From: Micromonospora sp. MP36
Lineage (GTDB): Bacteria; Actinomycetota; Actinomycetes; Mycobacteriales; Micromonosporaceae
Assembly (NCBI RefSeq): GCF_008119785.1
Contig: NZ_VSFA01000011.1
Coordinates: 58,659-122,658 of the forward strand
Length of the DNA: 64,000 nt
Direction: 5' to 3'
This document shows, piece after piece, positions 34,631 to 44,906 of the stretch. Position 1 is the first letter of the stretch, and every line of letters starts with the position of its first letter. The notes beneath the pieces were generated by a model that worked only from the letters and a program-made list of their open reading frames with translations, was not told where the DNA came from and did not search any database. The position numbers were made by a program, and so were the translations under genes.

Positions 34631-35806
34631 GTGACCCTCGCCCCGATGACCCCACTGGCGGCCCTGCCCAGCCCCAGCACCGCCGTCTGGCAGTTCGGAC
34701 CGGTTCCGGTCCGGGCGTACGCGCTCTGCATCATTGTCGGCATCGTGCTGGCCTGCGTGGTTACCGAGCTCCGGCTGCGCCGGCGCGGCGTCGCCCCCGG
34801 CGCGGTGCTCGACATCGCCGTCTGGGCGGTGCCGACCGGCATCATCGGCGCCCGGATCTACCACGTGATCACCTCGCCGGAGAAATACTTCGGCGCCGGC
34901 GGTGAGCCGCTCAAGGCGTTCGCCATCTGGGAGGGCGGCCTCGGCATCTGGGGCGCCGTCGCCGGCGGCGCGCTCGGCGCCTGGATCGCCGCCCGGCAGC
35001 TCGGCATCCCGTTGACGGTGGTGGCCGACGCGTTGGCGCCGGGCCTGCCGCTGGCCCAGGCCGTCGGCCGGCTCGGCAACTGGTTCAACAACGAGCTCTA
35101 CGGCGGCCGGACCAGCCTGCCCTGGGGGCTGGAGGTCCACGTGATGGACCCGGACCACCCCGGGCACGCGCTGCGCGACGACGCGGGCAACCCGGTCCTG
35201 CTGCCGGGGCTCTACCAGCCGACCTTCCTGTACGAGGCGCTCTGGAACATCGGCGTCGCCGCCCTGGTCTTCCTCCTCGACCGGAAGCTGCGGTTCGGCC
35301 GGGGCCGGGCCTTCGCGCTCTACGTGATGGGCTACACGGCCGGCCGGTTCTGGATCGAGCTGATGCGCACCGACGAGGCCAACCACATCCTCGGCCTGCG
35401 GCTCAACGTCTGGACCGCGGCGCTGGTCTTCCTCGGCGCGCTGATCTACTCCGTCCGCGTCCGCGGGCCCCGCGATTACCTGGTCCCGATCGGTGTCGCC
35501 GCCGCCCCGGAGCCGTCCACGGGTGGCGACGTGTCGCAGGTCGACCTCTCCGCGCGGGAGGCCGGCCCGCGGCAGGTCGCGCCGGAAGGCTACCGGGTGG
35601 TCAGCGAGCAGCAGTTCCGGGCGTACCAGGAGACCGGCGTCGTGCCGGAGGAGGAACCCGGCGGAGAGCCGGCAGCCGACGAGACCGCGGAGCCGGTCGC
35701 GGCCGGGGACGTTGCCGAAGTGACCGCCGCCGGGTCGGACGATGCCGCCGGTGACGCGGACCGGGCCGGTGCCACGGGCGCCCGCCCCGCCGACCGGGAC
35801 AGCTGA
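34631..35806 (+). CDS. lgt: Prolipoprotein diacylglyceryl transferase
   Basis: 391 residues. Seven membrane segments span about residues 20-275; the enzyme moves diacylglycerol from phosphatidylglycerol to the lipobox Cys of prolipoproteins. The Lgt signature is AVGRLGNWFNNELYG (G-R-x-x-N), and the catalytic His/Arg region is GARIYHVITSP. YQPTFLYEALWNI and GRFWIELMRTD are conserved. The last 110 residues form an acidic, Ala/Glu-rich cytoplasmic tail (EEEPGGEPAADETAEPVAAG) common in actinobacterial Lgt. GTG 34631 is chosen; ATG 34646 is possible. The next gene starts 11 bases after the stop. Confidence 0.95.
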   Translation: MTLAPMTPLAALPSPSTAVWQFGPVPVRAYALCIIVGIVLACVVTELRLRRRGVAPGAVLDIAVWAVPTGIIGARIYHVITSPEKYFGAGGEPLKAFAIWEGGLGIWGAVAGGALGAWIAARQLGIPLTVVADALAPGLPLAQAVGRLGNWFNNELYGGRTSLPWGLEVHVMDPDHPGHALRDDAGNPVLLPGLYQPTFLYEALWNIGVAALVFLLDRKLRFGRGRAFALYVMGYTAGRFWIELMRTDEANHILGLRLNVWTAALVFLGALIYSVRVRGPRDYLVPIGVAAAPEPSTGGDVSQVDLSAREAGPRQVAPEGYRVVSEQQFRAYQETGVVPEEEPGGEPAADETAEPVAAGDVAEVTAAGSDDAAGDADRAGATGARPADRDS

Positions 35807-35817
35807 GCGGGGGAGTC

Positions 35818-37005
35818 ATGCGTACCGCGGTGGTGGTCGGCGCCGGCCTCGGCGGGCTGGCGGTGGCCGGCGTGCTGGCCCGCTCCGGGTGGCGGGTCAC
35901 CCTCCTCGAACGGTCCGACCGGGTCCGTCCGGAGCCGACCGCCGTCGTGCTCTGGCCCAACGGGGTACGCGCGCTGCGTGCCCTCGGGCTCGGCGCCGGG
36001 CTGGACGCCATCGCCACCCCGCTGCCCGACGGTGGGATCCGCCGTCCCGACGGGCAGTGGCTGGTGCAGCCCCGCCCCACCCCGGCCGAGCGGATGCCGG
36101 TCGTGGTGCACCGGGAGGACCTGCACGACGCGCTCATCGCCGGCCTCGGTGACCAGGTGGAGCTGCGCACCGGGGTGACCGTGCGGACGGTGCGGGCGGT
36201 TCGCGGGGAGCGCCCGGCGGTCGGCGACGGCCGGCAGACCGTGACCGCGGACCTGGTGGTGGCCGCCGACGGCACCGACAGCGAGATCCGCCGGCAGCTC
36301 GCCCCGGAGTCGGCGGTGGTGAGTTCCGGCTGCGCCGCCTGGCGGGCCGTGATCCCCTGGTACCGCGCCCCGAAGCTGCCCGACGACCTGCCGGTGCCCG
36401 GGGAGACGCTGGGCGCGGGCTACCGCTTCGTGGCCGCCTCGCTCGGCGACCGGGGCGCCGCGGGCGCCTCCCGCCGGGGCGGCATCTACTGGGTGGCCAC
36501 CGCCGCGGGGGCGCCCCGCCCGGAGCCGGCGGAGACCCAGCTCGCCCTGCTCAAGCGCTGGTACGCGGGCTGGCCGGCGCCGATCGCTGAGCTGCTCGAC
36601 GCCACCGAGCCGGTCGATCTGGTGCAGCAGGAGATCCGCGAGCTGCGGCCGCTGCCCCGGGCGTACGGCTTCCCGGCCGGGCCGGGCGGCCTGGTGCTGC
36701 TCGGCGACGCCGCGCACGCCATGCCTCCGCACCTCGGGCAGGGCGCCTGCCTCGCCTTCGAGGACGCGGCCACCCTCTCCGCGCTGCTGCGCGAGTCCCG
36801 GCTGCCCGACGCGGTGGCCGCGTACGACCGGCTGCGCCGGCCCCGCGCGGCGACCATGGTGCGGCAGACCCGCCGGATGTCGGCGGTCCTGCAGACCCGG
36901 GGCCGCCTGGCGCTGCGCGCCCGCGACGCGGCCCTCGGCACGATCAGCCCCCGGCTGCGCAACACGGCCGCCTCCGCCGCCGCCTCCTGGCACCCACCCG
37001 CCTGA
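35818..37005 (+). CDS. FAD-dependent monooxygenase (PHBH fold)
   Basis: 395 residues. FAD-binding GxGxxG in VVVGAGLGGLAVAGVLARSG, the DG motif VVAADGTDSEIRRQL, and the GD motif LVLLGDAAHAMPPHLGQGACLAFEDA define the p-hydroxybenzoate hydroxylase class. Such enzymes hydroxylate aromatic or isoprenoid compounds with NAD(P)H and oxygen. Substrate unknown. It lies 11 bases after lgt on the same strand and may be co-transcribed, without an obvious functional link. Confidence 0.92.
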   Translation: MRTAVVVGAGLGGLAVAGVLARSGWRVTLLERSDRVRPEPTAVVLWPNGVRALRALGLGAGLDAIATPLPDGGIRRPDGQWLVQPRPTPAERMPVVVHREDLHDALIAGLGDQVELRTGVTVRTVRAVRGERPAVGDGRQTVTADLVVAADGTDSEIRRQLAPESAVVSSGCAAWRAVIPWYRAPKLPDDLPVPGETLGAGYRFVAASLGDRGAAGASRRGGIYWVATAAGAPRPEPAETQLALLKRWYAGWPAPIAELLDATEPVDLVQQEIRELRPLPRAYGFPAGPGGLVLLGDAAHAMPPHLGQGACLAFEDAATLSALLRESRLPDAVAAYDRLRRPRAATMVRQTRRMSAVLQTRGRLALRARDAALGTISPRLRNTAASAAASWHPPA

Positions 37006-37030
37006 TCTCCCGGCGCACGGCCGGCCCGGG

Positions 37031-37876
37031 TCAGCCGATCAGAGCGGCGGGCTCGGCGATGCAGGCGGTGCCGATGCGGCGGAAGCCGACCCGCAGGTAG
37101 ACCCGGGCGATGTCCTCGCTGCCGGCGGAGAGGAAGATCAGGTCGGTGCCGGCGGCGCGCAGCTCGTGGGCGAGCGTGGCGGTCACCGCCGCGCCGAGGC
37201 CGCGCCGACGGGCCGCCGGCAGGGTGGCCACCCCGGCGATCTCCGCCACGTCGTCGACGCGCATCGCCATCCCGCTGGCCAACGCCCCCTGCTCGGGGCT
37301 CTCGGCGAGCACCGAGATCCGCCGGCCGTCGGCGATCCGGGTGGCGTCCTCCTCCAGCGTGGCCACGTCCAGCCGGGAGACCGCGGCGTCCCGCTCGGCC
37401 GGGCCGGCATCACCGCGTGTGGTGCCGCCGTTGGAGAAGCCAACCGCCGCGACGGCCCGGCGCACCGCCACGTCCGCCGCGAAGCCCGGGTCCGCCGGGT
37501 CGAGGACCCGCACCGGTACGTCGCTGAGCGTGGCCGGGTCGGGCAGGCGCGCCGGGTCGAGCACCATCAGCGGCGCCTCCAGCACGGTCAGCCCCGCCGA
37601 GCGGGCCACCGCGAGCAGGTCCGGGGTGATCTCGTGCACCCACTCGAACGCCTCGGGCAGGCCCAGCTCCCGTTGCCGGGCCCGGACCGCGGTCACGTCG
37701 GCGAGCGACGGCGGCGCGGTGGCGTCGAGCCGCGGGCGGGCGTAGAACGGCCATCCGGCGCCGTCCCGGACGAAGAGCACCAGAGCGCCGAATTCCTCGG
37801 TACGCGCCCCGTCCCGGGGCACCGCGTCGTAGAACCGCTCCAACCGGTCGAGCACGTCAGTGCGTACGACATCCAC
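37031..37876 (-). CDS. GNAT family N-acetyltransferase
   Basis: 281 residues with an N-terminal extension and a C-terminal GNAT core. The acetyl-CoA loop is AGVATLPAARRRGLGAAVTATLAHE (motif A, R-x-x-G-x-G/A), followed by LIFLSAGSEDIARVYLRVGFRRIGTACIAEP, the C-terminal motif B with the conserved Tyr. The N-terminal 130 residues (FGALVLFVRDGAGWPFYARPRL) resemble a second degenerate GNAT half. Substrate unknown. Divergent from gltB. Confidence 0.88.
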   Translation of the reverse strand: MDVVRTDVLDRLERFYDAVPRDGARTEEFGALVLFVRDGAGWPFYARPRLDATAPPSLADVTAVRARQRELGLPEAFEWVHEITPDLLAVARSAGLTVLEAPLMVLDPARLPDPATLSDVPVRVLDPADPGFAADVAVRRAVAAVGFSNGGTTRGDAGPAERDAAVSRLDVATLEEDATRIADGRRISVLAESPEQGALASGMAMRVDDVAEIAGVATLPAARRRGLGAAVTATLAHELRAAGTDLIFLSAGSEDIARVYLRVGFRRIGTACIAEPAALIG

Positions 37877-38022
37877 CGCGCGAGACTACACGTCCCACAG
37901 TCTGGAAGTGTGATCAATCTGAACTGGCCTTGCGCCGGAAGCCCTAACGTAGACTCAATAAAACCCAGTAGGGCCGACGTCGTCCCGACCATGATCCAAC
38001 CTGAGTGACGACAGGAGGCCCG

Positions 38023-41000
38023 GTGGCCTTTCCGTACCCGCACACCCCGCAGCCGGCCCCCCACGCGACGGGGCTCTATGACCCCGCGTACGAGCACGAC
38101 GCGTGCGGCGTGGCTTTCGTGGCCGACCTGCACGGACGCCGGTCGCACCAGGTCGTCGCCAACGGCCTCGGCGCGCTCTGTCGGCTGGACCACCGGGGCG
38201 CCCGAGGCGCGGAGCACAACACCGGTGACGGCGCCGGCATCATGATCCAGGTGCCGGACGCGTTCCTGCGCGCGGTCGTCGACTTCCCGCTGCCGCCCGC
38301 CGGCCAGTACGCCACCGGTCTGGTCTTCCTGCCGGACGACGACGCGGCCGAGGCCCGGGCCCGCCAGGTGGTGGAGAAGTACGCCCTGGTCGAGGGGGCC
38401 GTCGTCCTCGGTTGGCGGGACGTCCCCACCGACCCGAGCGGCCTCGGCGAGACCGCCCTCGCCGCGCTGCCCCGGATCCGGCAGGTCTTCCTCGCCGCGC
38501 ACCGGCTCACCGACTCGCCCGCCGGCCCGGCCGGGTCCCCGCTGACCGGGCTGGACCTGGACCGGGTGGCGTTCTGCGTCCGCAAGCAGGCCGAGCGGGA
38601 GAGCGCCGAGCGGGGTGTGCCGGCCTACTTCCCGTCGCTGTCCGCGCGGACCATGGTCTGGAAGGGCATGCTCACCCCCGACCAGCTGCCGGCGTTCTAC
38701 CCGGAGCTGACCGACGAACGGGTGGTCAGCGCGGTCGCCCTGGTGCACTCGCGGTTCTCCACCAACACCTTCCCGTCGTGGCCGCTGGCCCACCCGTACC
38801 GGTTCATCGCGCACAACGGCGAGATCAACACGATCCGCGGCAACCGGAACTGGATGCAGGCCCGGGAGGCGCTGCTGCGCAGCGAGAACCTTCCCGGCAA
38901 CATCCGCCGGGTCTTCCCGGTCTGCACCCCCGGCGCCTCCGACTCGGCCAACTTCGACGAGGTGCTCGAACTGCTGCACCTGGCCGGGCGGAGCCTGCCG
39001 CACGCGGTGCTCATGATGATCCCCGAGGCGTGGGAGAACGACCCGGACATGCGCGCCGACAAGCGCGCCTTCTACCGCTTCCACGCCAGCCTGATGGAGC
39101 CGTGGGACGGCCCCGCCTCGGTCGCCTTCACCGACGGCGAGATCGTCGGCGCGGTGCTGGACCGCAACGGGCTGCGCCCCGGCCGCTGGTGGCGCACCGC
39201 CGCCGGCCTGGTCGTGCTGGGCAGCGAGGCCGGCGTGCTCGACCTCGACCCGGCCACCGTGGTCGCCAAGGGCCGCCTCCAGCCGGGGAAGATGTTCCTG
39301 GTCGACACGGTCAACGGCCGCATCGTCCAGGACGACGAGATCAAGGCCGAGCTGGCCGCCGCCCAGCCGTACGACGAGTGGCTGCACGCCGGCCTGATCG
39401 AGCTGGACGAGCTGCCGCCGCGCGAGCACATCGTCTACACCCACGACTCGGTCCGCCGCCGGCAGCAGACCTTCGGCTACACCGAGGAGGAGCTGAAGAT
39501 CCTGCTCGGCCCGATGGCCCGCGCCGGCGCGGAGCCGATCGGCTCGATGGGCACGGACACCCCCATCTCGCCGCTGTCCACCCGGCCGCGGCTGCTCTAC
39601 GACTACTTCCACCAGCTCTTCGCCCAGGTCACCAACCCGCCGCTGGACGCCATCCGGGAGGAACTGGTGACCAGCCTGGCGTCCACCATCGGCCCGGAGG
39701 GCAACCTGCTCGACCCGGGCCCGGCGAGCTGCCGGCAGATCGTGCTGCCCTACCCGGTGATCGACAACGACGAGCTGGCCAAGATCCTCTCCATCGACGA
39801 GGACGGCGACCTGCCCGGGTTCAAGGCGGTCCGGGTCTCCGGCCTGTACCGGGTCCGCGACGGTGGCGCCGGCATCAAGGCCCGGCTGACCGAGATCTGC
39901 AGGCACGTCTCCGAGGCGATCGAGGACGGCGTCCGCATCCTGGTGCTCTCCGACCGGGACTCCAACGCCGACCTGGCCCCGATCCCGTCGCTGCTGCTCA
40001 CCGCGGCGGTGCACCAGCACCTGGTACGCGAGCAGACGCGTACCCAGGTGGCGCTGATCGTGGAGTCCGGCGACTGCCGCGAGGTGCACCACGCGGCCGT
40101 GCTGATCGGCTACGGCGCGGCGGCGGTCAACCCGTACCTGGCCTTCGAGTCGGTGGAGGACATGATCTCCACGGGCGCGCTGGTCGGCGTCGACCCGGAG
40201 AAGGCGGTCCGCAACTACGTCAAGGCGCTCGGCAAGGGCGTCCTGAAGATCATGTCGAAGATGGGCATCTCGACGGTGTCGTCGTACTGCGGCGCCCAGG
40301 TGTTCGAGGCCGTCGGCCTGGACACCCGCCTGGTCGAGCGCTACTTCCGGGGCACCCCGAGCACGATCAGCGGCATCGGGCTGCACGAGATCCACGCCGA
40401 GGTGGCCGCCCGGCACGCCCTGGCCTGGCCGGCCCCCGGCGCGCAGCCGTCCGACCGGCTGGAGGTCGGCGGCGAGTACCAGTGGCGCCGCGAGGGCGAG
40501 CTGCACCTGTTCAACCCGGAGACGGTCTTCCTGCTGCAGCACGCCACCCGCAGCCGCCAGTACGACGTCTTCCGGCGGTACACCGCCAAGGTCGACGAGT
40601 TGGCCGCCCAGGCGGGCTCGCTGCGCGGCCTGTTCACCCTGCGCACCGGCGTACGCCCGCCGGTGCCGCTGGACGAGGTGGAGCCGGCCAGCGAGATCGT
40701 CAAGCGGTTCGCCACCGGCGCGATGTCGTACGGGTCGATCTCGGCGGAGGCGCACGAGACCCTCGCCATCGCGATGAACCGGCTCGGCGGCAAGTCCAAC
40801 ACCGGCGAGGGCGGCGAGGACGTCGACCGGCTGCACGACCCGCGGCGCCGCTCGGCGGTCAAGCAGATCGCCAGCGGGCGCTTCGGCGTGACGAGTGAAT
40901 ACCTGGTCAACGCCGACGACCTCCAGATCAAGATGGCCCAGGGGGCGAAGCCGGGCGAGGGCGGCCAGCTCCCCGGCAACAAGGTCTGGCCGTGGATCGC

Positions 41001-42711
41001 GCGTACCCGGCACGCCACCCCGGGCGTCGGCCTGATCTCCCCGCCGCCGCACCACGACATCTACTCCATCGAGGACCTGGCCCAACTGGTGCACGACCTC
41101 AAGTGCGTCAACCCGGCCGCCCGGGTGCACGTCAAGCTGGTCAGCGAGGTCGGGGTGGGCACGGTCGCAGCCGGCGTGGCCAAGCTCAAGGCCGACGTCA
41201 TCCTGATCTCCGGTCACGACGGCGGCACCGGCGCGTCCCCGCTCAATTCGCTCAAGCACGCCGGCACCCCGTGGGAGCTGGGGCTGGCCGAGGCGCAGCA
41301 GACGCTGCTGCTCAACAAGCTCCGCGACCGGGTCACCGTGCAGGTCGACGGCCAGCTCAAGACCGGCCGGGACGTGCTGATCGCGGCGCTGCTCGGCGCG
41401 GAGGAGTTCGGCTTCGCCACCGCCCCGCTGATCGTCGAGGGCTGCGTGATGATGCGGGTCTGCCACCTGGACACCTGCCCGGTGGGCATCGCCACCCAGA
41501 ACCCGGTGCTGCGCGAGCGCTTCACCGGCAAGCCGGAGTTCGTGGAGAACTTCTTCCTCTTCCTCGCCGAGGAGGTCCGGGGATACCTTGCCGAGCTGGG
41601 CTTCCGCAGCATCGACGAGGCGATCGGGCACACCGAGCTGCTCGACGTCACCGGCGCCATCGACCACTGGAAGGGACACGGGCTCGATCTCAGCCGCGTC
41701 CTGCACCTGCCCGAGCTGCCCGAGGGCGCGGCCCGGCGGGGCGTCCGGGCCCAGGACCACGGCCTGGCGGCGGCCCTGGACAACCAGCTCATCGCCCTGG
41801 CCGAGCCGGCGCTGCGGGCGGAGGCGGCCGGCGCCGAGGCGCGGGACTCCGGCGTCACGCCGGTCCGGGTCGAGGTGGCGGTCCGCAACGAGCACCGGAG
41901 CGTCGGCGCGATGCTGGGCGGCGAGGTGACCCGCCGGTTCGGCGGGGCGGGCCTGCCCACCGACACCATCGAGTTCCTGCTGCGCGGCACCGCCGGCCAG
42001 TCGTTCGGCGCGTTCCTGCCGCGCGGGGTCACCCTGCGCCTGCACGGCGACGCCAACGACTACCTCGGCAAGGGCCTCTCCGGCGGCCGGATCATCGTCC
42101 GCCCGGATGCGGCGGCGCCGTTCGTGGACGACGCGGCCAGGCCGGGAGAGCGGGCCGAGGACCAGATCATCGCCGGCAACACCCTGCTCTACGGGGCCAC
42201 CGACGGCGAGGTGTTCCTGCGCGGCCGGGTTGGCGAGCGGTTCGCGGTGCGCAACTCGGGCGCGGTCGCGGTCGTCGAGGGCGTCGGCGACCACGGCTGC
42301 GAGTACATGACCGGCGGCACGGTGGTGGTGCTCGGCCCGACCGGCCGTAACTTCGCCGCCGGCATGTCCGGGGGCACCGCGTTCGTGCACCGGCTCGACC
42401 GGCGGCTGGTCAACCCGGAGCTGGTCGACCTGTCGCCGCTGCGCGACGACGAGCGGCACCTGCTGCACGAACTGGTGCAGCGGCACTTCGCGGAGACCGA
42501 CTCGGCGGTCGCGGCGGAGCTGCTCAAGCGCTGGCCGGAGGCGGTGGAGGAGTTCACCGCGGTGGTGCCCCGGGACTACCGCCGGGTGCTGGAGATCATG
42601 CGGGCCGCCGAAGCCGCCGGCCGTGACGTCGACGACGCGGTGATGAGTGCCCTCGCCGCGCCGGTGCCGCCCGCCCCGCGGGCGGCCGCCCAGGAGGTGG
42701 CTCGTGCCTGA
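38023..42711 (+). CDS. gltB: Glutamate synthase (NADPH) large subunit
   Basis: 1562 residues. The class II glutaminase starts after a 27-residue propeptide: the nucleophile is the Cys in [13 protein letters not shown]. Domains follow in order: glutaminase (to about 440), central domain, FMN-binding synthase barrel (about 850-1250; [30 protein letters not shown]) and the C-terminal beta-helix. The 3Fe-4S cluster cysteines are [15 protein letters not shown] 38023 is the start because AGGAGG lies four bases upstream; GTG 38005 in the same frame lacks one. gltD overlaps by eight bases. With GltD it makes two glutamates from glutamine and 2-oxoglutarate. Confidence 0.98.
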   Translation: MAFPYPHTPQPAPHATGLYDPAYEHDACGVAFVADLHGRRSHQVVANGLGALCRLDHRGARGAEHNTGDGAGIMIQVPDAFLRAVVDFPLPPAGQYATGLVFLPDDDAAEARARQVVEKYALVEGAVVLGWRDVPTDPSGLGETALAALPRIRQVFLAAHRLTDSPAGPAGSPLTGLDLDRVAFCVRKQAERESAERGVPAYFPSLSARTMVWKGMLTPDQLPAFYPELTDERVVSAVALVHSRFSTNTFPSWPLAHPYRFIAHNGEINTIRGNRNWMQAREALLRSENLPGNIRRVFPVCTPGASDSANFDEVLELLHLAGRSLPHAVLMMIPEAWENDPDMRADKRAFYRFHASLMEPWDGPASVAFTDGEIVGAVLDRNGLRPGRWWRTAAGLVVLGSEAGVLDLDPATVVAKGRLQPGKMFLVDTVNGRIVQDDEIKAELAAAQPYDEWLHAGLIELDELPPREHIVYTHDSVRRRQQTFGYTEEELKILLGPMARAGAEPIGSMGTDTPISPLSTRPRLLYDYFHQLFAQVTNPPLDAIREELVTSLASTIGPEGNLLDPGPASCRQIVLPYPVIDNDELAKILSIDEDGDLPGFKAVRVSGLYRVRDGGAGIKARLTEICRHVSEAIEDGVRILVLSDRDSNADLAPIPSLLLTAAVHQHLVREQTRTQVALIVESGDCREVHHAAVLIGYGAAAVNPYLAFESVEDMISTGALVGVDPEKAVRNYVKALGKGVLKIMSKMGISTVSSYCGAQVFEAVGLDTRLVERYFRGTPSTISGIGLHEIHAEVAARHALAWPAPGAQPSDRLEVGGEYQWRREGELHLFNPETVFLLQHATRSRQYDVFRRYTAKVDELAAQAGSLRGLFTLRTGVRPPVPLDEVEPASEIVKRFATGAMSYGSISAEAHETLAIAMNRLGGKSNTGEGGEDVDRLHDPRRRSAVKQIASGRFGVTSEYLVNADDLQIKMAQGAKPGEGGQLPGNKVWPWIARTRHATPGVGLISPPPHHDIYSIEDLAQLVHDLKCVNPAARVHVKLVSEVGVGTVAAGVAKLKADVILISGHDGGTGASPLNSLKHAGTPWELGLAEAQQTLLLNKLRDRVTVQVDGQLKTGRDVLIAALLGAEEFGFATAPLIVEGCVMMRVCHLDTCPVGIATQNPVLRERFTGKPEFVENFFLFLAEEVRGYLAELGFRSIDEAIGHTELLDVTGAIDHWKGHGLDLSRVLHLPELPEGAARRGVRAQDHGLAAALDNQLIALAEPALRAEAAGAEARDSGVTPVRVEVAVRNEHRSVGAMLGGEVTRRFGGAGLPTDTIEFLLRGTAGQSFGAFLPRGVTLRLHGDANDYLGKGLSGGRIIVRPDAAAPFVDDAARPGERAEDQIIAGNTLLYGATDGEVFLRGRVGERFAVRNSGAVAVVEGVGDHGCEYMTGGTVVVLGPTGRNFAAGMSGGTAFVHRLDRRLVNPELVDLSPLRDDERHLLHELVQRHFAETDSAVAAELLKRWPEAVEEFTAVVPRDYRRVLEIMRAAEAAGRDVDDAVMSALAAPVPPAPRAAAQEVARA

Positions 42712-44209
42712 CCCGAACGGTTTCCTGCGCTACGACCGGCGGCTGCCCGCCCGCCGCCCGGTGCCGGTGCGGATCATGGACTGGCGGGAGGTGTACCCGC
42801 CGGCCGGCGAGGAGCTGATCCGCGAGCAGGCGACCCGGTGCATGGACTGCGGCATCCCGTTCTGCCACGACGGCTGCCCGCTGGGCAACCGCATCCCGGA
42901 CTGGAACGACCTGGTCCGGACCGGCAACTGGGACGCCGCGGTGGAGTCGCTGCACGCCACCAACAACTTCCCCGAGTTCACCGGACGGCTCTGCCCGGCG
43001 CCGTGCGAGGCGGCGTGCGTGCTCGGCCTCGGCGGCCAGCAGCCGGTCACCATCAAGCAGGTCGAGGTGGAGATCGCCGACGCGGCGGCCCGCGGCGGGC
43101 TGCGCCCGCGGCCGGTACCGGCGCCGACCGGGAAGTCGGTCGCCGTGGTCGGCTCCGGGCCCGCCGGGCTCGCCGCCGCCCAGCAGCTCGCCCGCGCCGG
43201 GCACGCCGTCACCGTGTACGAGCGGGACGACGCGCTGGGCGGCCTGCTCCGGTACGGCATCCCCGACTTCAAGCTGGAGAAGCAGCACATCGACCGGCGG
43301 CTGGCCCAACTCGTCGCCGAGGGGGTGCGCTTCCGCGCCGGGGTGAACGTCGGCGTCGACGTGACCGCCGAGCAGCTGCGCGCCGAGCACGACGCGGTGC
43401 TGCTCGCCTGCGGCGCGCTCCAGGGCCGGGACACCCCCGAGACCCCGGGCCGGCAGCTGCGCGGCGTACACCAGGCGATGGCGCACCTGGTGGCGGCCAA
43501 CCGGGTGGTGGCGGCGGCGGGCGAGGGACGGCCGGCGCCGGCCACGCTGCCGGACGGCACCCCGATCGACGCGGCCGGCAAGCACGTGGTGATCATCGGC
43601 GGCGGCGACACCGCCGCGGACTGCCTCGGCGTGGCGCACCGGCAGGGGGCGGCCGGCGTGCACCAGCTCGACCTCTACCCGGAGCCCCCGGCCAGCCGGG
43701 ACGCCGCCCGGGACCCGTGGCCCACCTGGCCGTGGATCCTGCGCAACTACCCGGCGCACGAGGAGGGCGGGGAGCGGGTCTTCGCGGTGGCGGTGCAGGA
43801 GTTCGTCGACGACGGCACCGGCCAGGTCAGGGCGGTACGGATCGCCGAGGTGACCGTGGAGAAGCGGGACGGCCGGCGGATCGTCACCGTGCTGCCCGGC
43901 TCCGAGCGGGAACTGCCGGCCGACCTGGTGCTGCTCGCCATCGGCTTCGAAGGGACCGAGGAGCAGCCGCTGCTGGCCCAGCTCGACGTGACCCGCAACG
44001 CCCGGGGCGCGGTCGACGCCCGCCCCGACTGGCAGACCGACGCCGACGGGGTCTTCGTGGCCGGGGACATGCACCGGGGCGCCTCGCTGATCGTCTGGGC
44101 GATCGCCGAGGGGCGGGCCGCCGCCGCGGCGATCCACGCGTACCTCGGCGGGGTCGGCGAGCTGCCCGCGCCGGTGGATCCGGCCCGGCAGCCGCTCGCC
44201 GCACGCTGA
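42704..44209 (+). CDS. gltD: Glutamate synthase small subunit
   Basis: 501 residues; passes electrons from NADPH through FAD and two 4Fe-4S clusters to GltB. N-terminal Cys motifs are [18 protein letters not shown] and [16 protein letters not shown] binding: [26 protein letters not shown] binding: [15 protein letters not shown]; the C-terminal GD motif is [22 protein letters not shown] 42704 is preceded by CAGGAGGTGG inside the gltB end, and overlaps its stop. A hairpin follows at 44252-44282. Confidence 0.97.
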   Translation: MPDPNGFLRYDRRLPARRPVPVRIMDWREVYPPAGEELIREQATRCMDCGIPFCHDGCPLGNRIPDWNDLVRTGNWDAAVESLHATNNFPEFTGRLCPAPCEAACVLGLGGQQPVTIKQVEVEIADAAARGGLRPRPVPAPTGKSVAVVGSGPAGLAAAQQLARAGHAVTVYERDDALGGLLRYGIPDFKLEKQHIDRRLAQLVAEGVRFRAGVNVGVDVTAEQLRAEHDAVLLACGALQGRDTPETPGRQLRGVHQAMAHLVAANRVVAAAGEGRPAPATLPDGTPIDAAGKHVVIIGGGDTAADCLGVAHRQGAAGVHQLDLYPEPPASRDAARDPWPTWPWILRNYPAHEEGGERVFAVAVQEFVDDGTGQVRAVRIAEVTVEKRDGRRIVTVLPGSERELPADLVLLAIGFEGTEEQPLLAQLDVTRNARGAVDARPDWQTDADGVFVAGDMHRGASLIVWAIAEGRAAAAAIHAYLGGVGELPAPVDPARQPLAAR

Positions 44210-44250
44210 AACGCGGCGCGGGGCGCGACCCGTCCGGATCCCGAACCCGA

Positions 44251-44283
44251 ACCGCCCCCCGGTCAGGCTGACTGGGGGGCGGT
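44251..44283. terminator. Bidirectional hairpin between gltD and the crystallin-like gene
   Basis: ACCGCCCCCC (44251-44260) pairs with GGGGGGCGGT (44274-44283), and inside it GTCAG (44262-44266) pairs with CTGAC (44268-44272), giving an almost uninterrupted palindrome of 33 bases between convergent genes. Confidence 0.85.
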
Positions 44284-44298
44284 GGGAGATAGTCAGGT

Positions 44299-44787
44299 CT
44301 AGGAGAACTTGACCGAACTTGCCCGGTTGCTCCAACCGCCGCCGATCGCCCCCAGGTTCGCCGACTGGTCGATCCACACCGAGGAAGCGCCGGTGAAGTT
44401 CGTGCCGTCATAGAGCTTGACGTCGCACTGGTTGTAGGTGTGCACCGAGCTGACCCGGTTGTTCCAGCCGAGGCTGGCAAGGTCGCCCCACTGCCACTCG
44501 CTGTCGTAGCTGGGGGTGCACTGACGGGATTGAACCCAGGTGAAGGTGGCCCCGGTGTAGCTGGTGCCGTCGTAGAAGATGGCGATCGTCAGCGAAGCCA
44601 GCGTTGCATCGCTGAGTTGCCGAGCCTGCTGCGGACTGCTGGCGCAGGTGGTCCGGCCAGTGTCGAGATTTCTGATGCAGTGCTGCTGCGTGGCGGTCTG
44701 CCGGCCGGCGGAGGCGACGGCAGGTGTCGCGGCGCCCACCATGGCGAATCCCAACAGCGCGGCAAACGTGACGACCAACTTTCTCAT
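44299..44787 (-). CDS. Secreted beta/gamma-crystallin-like protein (peptidase inhibitor I36-like)
   Basis: 162 residues with a signal peptide (MRKLVVTFAALLGFAMVGAA, cleavage probably after AVASA). The mature part has four Cys (CIRNL, CASSP, QCTPS, QCDVK), probably two disulfides, and two Greek-key-like repeats: IAIFYDGTSYTGATFTW and VKLYDGTNFTGASSVWI, each followed by a W-x-N-R-x-S-S-V segment (GWNNRVSSVHTY, GWSNRASSVKFS). That is the crystallin/I36 inhibitor layout of small exported actinobacterial proteins. Function unknown: protease inhibition or calcium binding are the family options. Its GC content and codon use are lower than neighbours. ATG 44787 has AGGAGG upstream. Confidence 0.85.
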   Translation of the reverse strand: MRKLVVTFAALLGFAMVGAATPAVASAGRQTATQQHCIRNLDTGRTTCASSPQQARQLSDATLASLTIAIFYDGTSYTGATFTWVQSRQCTPSYDSEWQWGDLASLGWNNRVSSVHTYNQCDVKLYDGTNFTGASSVWIDQSANLGAIGGGWSNRASSVKFS

Positions 44788-44871
44788 TCATGCCTCCTCA
44801 GGCACACATCGTTGGGCTACGGGACGTGCTCGACACCGAGGAAACCGGGTCGTCGTCGGGCCCCGGTAGTG

Positions 44872-44889
44872 ATTCGAGTCAGTTCGAAT
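44872..44889. promoter_or_regulatory. Inverted repeat before the ArsR-like regulator
   Basis: ATTCGA (44872-44877) and TCGAAT (44884-44889) around GTCAGT, 17 bases upstream of ATG 44907. Placement suits autoregulation by a dimeric winged-helix protein. Confidence 0.5.
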
Positions 44890-44906
44890 GCCGACAGCAC
44901 ATCGAC

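Noticed and set aside
37693..42486. Very long open frame on the minus strand opposite gltB (and similar long frames opposite ltrA, the ABC genes and pyk)
   Set aside because: High GC leaves antisense frames open. The translations are rich in Arg, Gly, His and Gln without domains, and the plus strand encodes a complete GltB.
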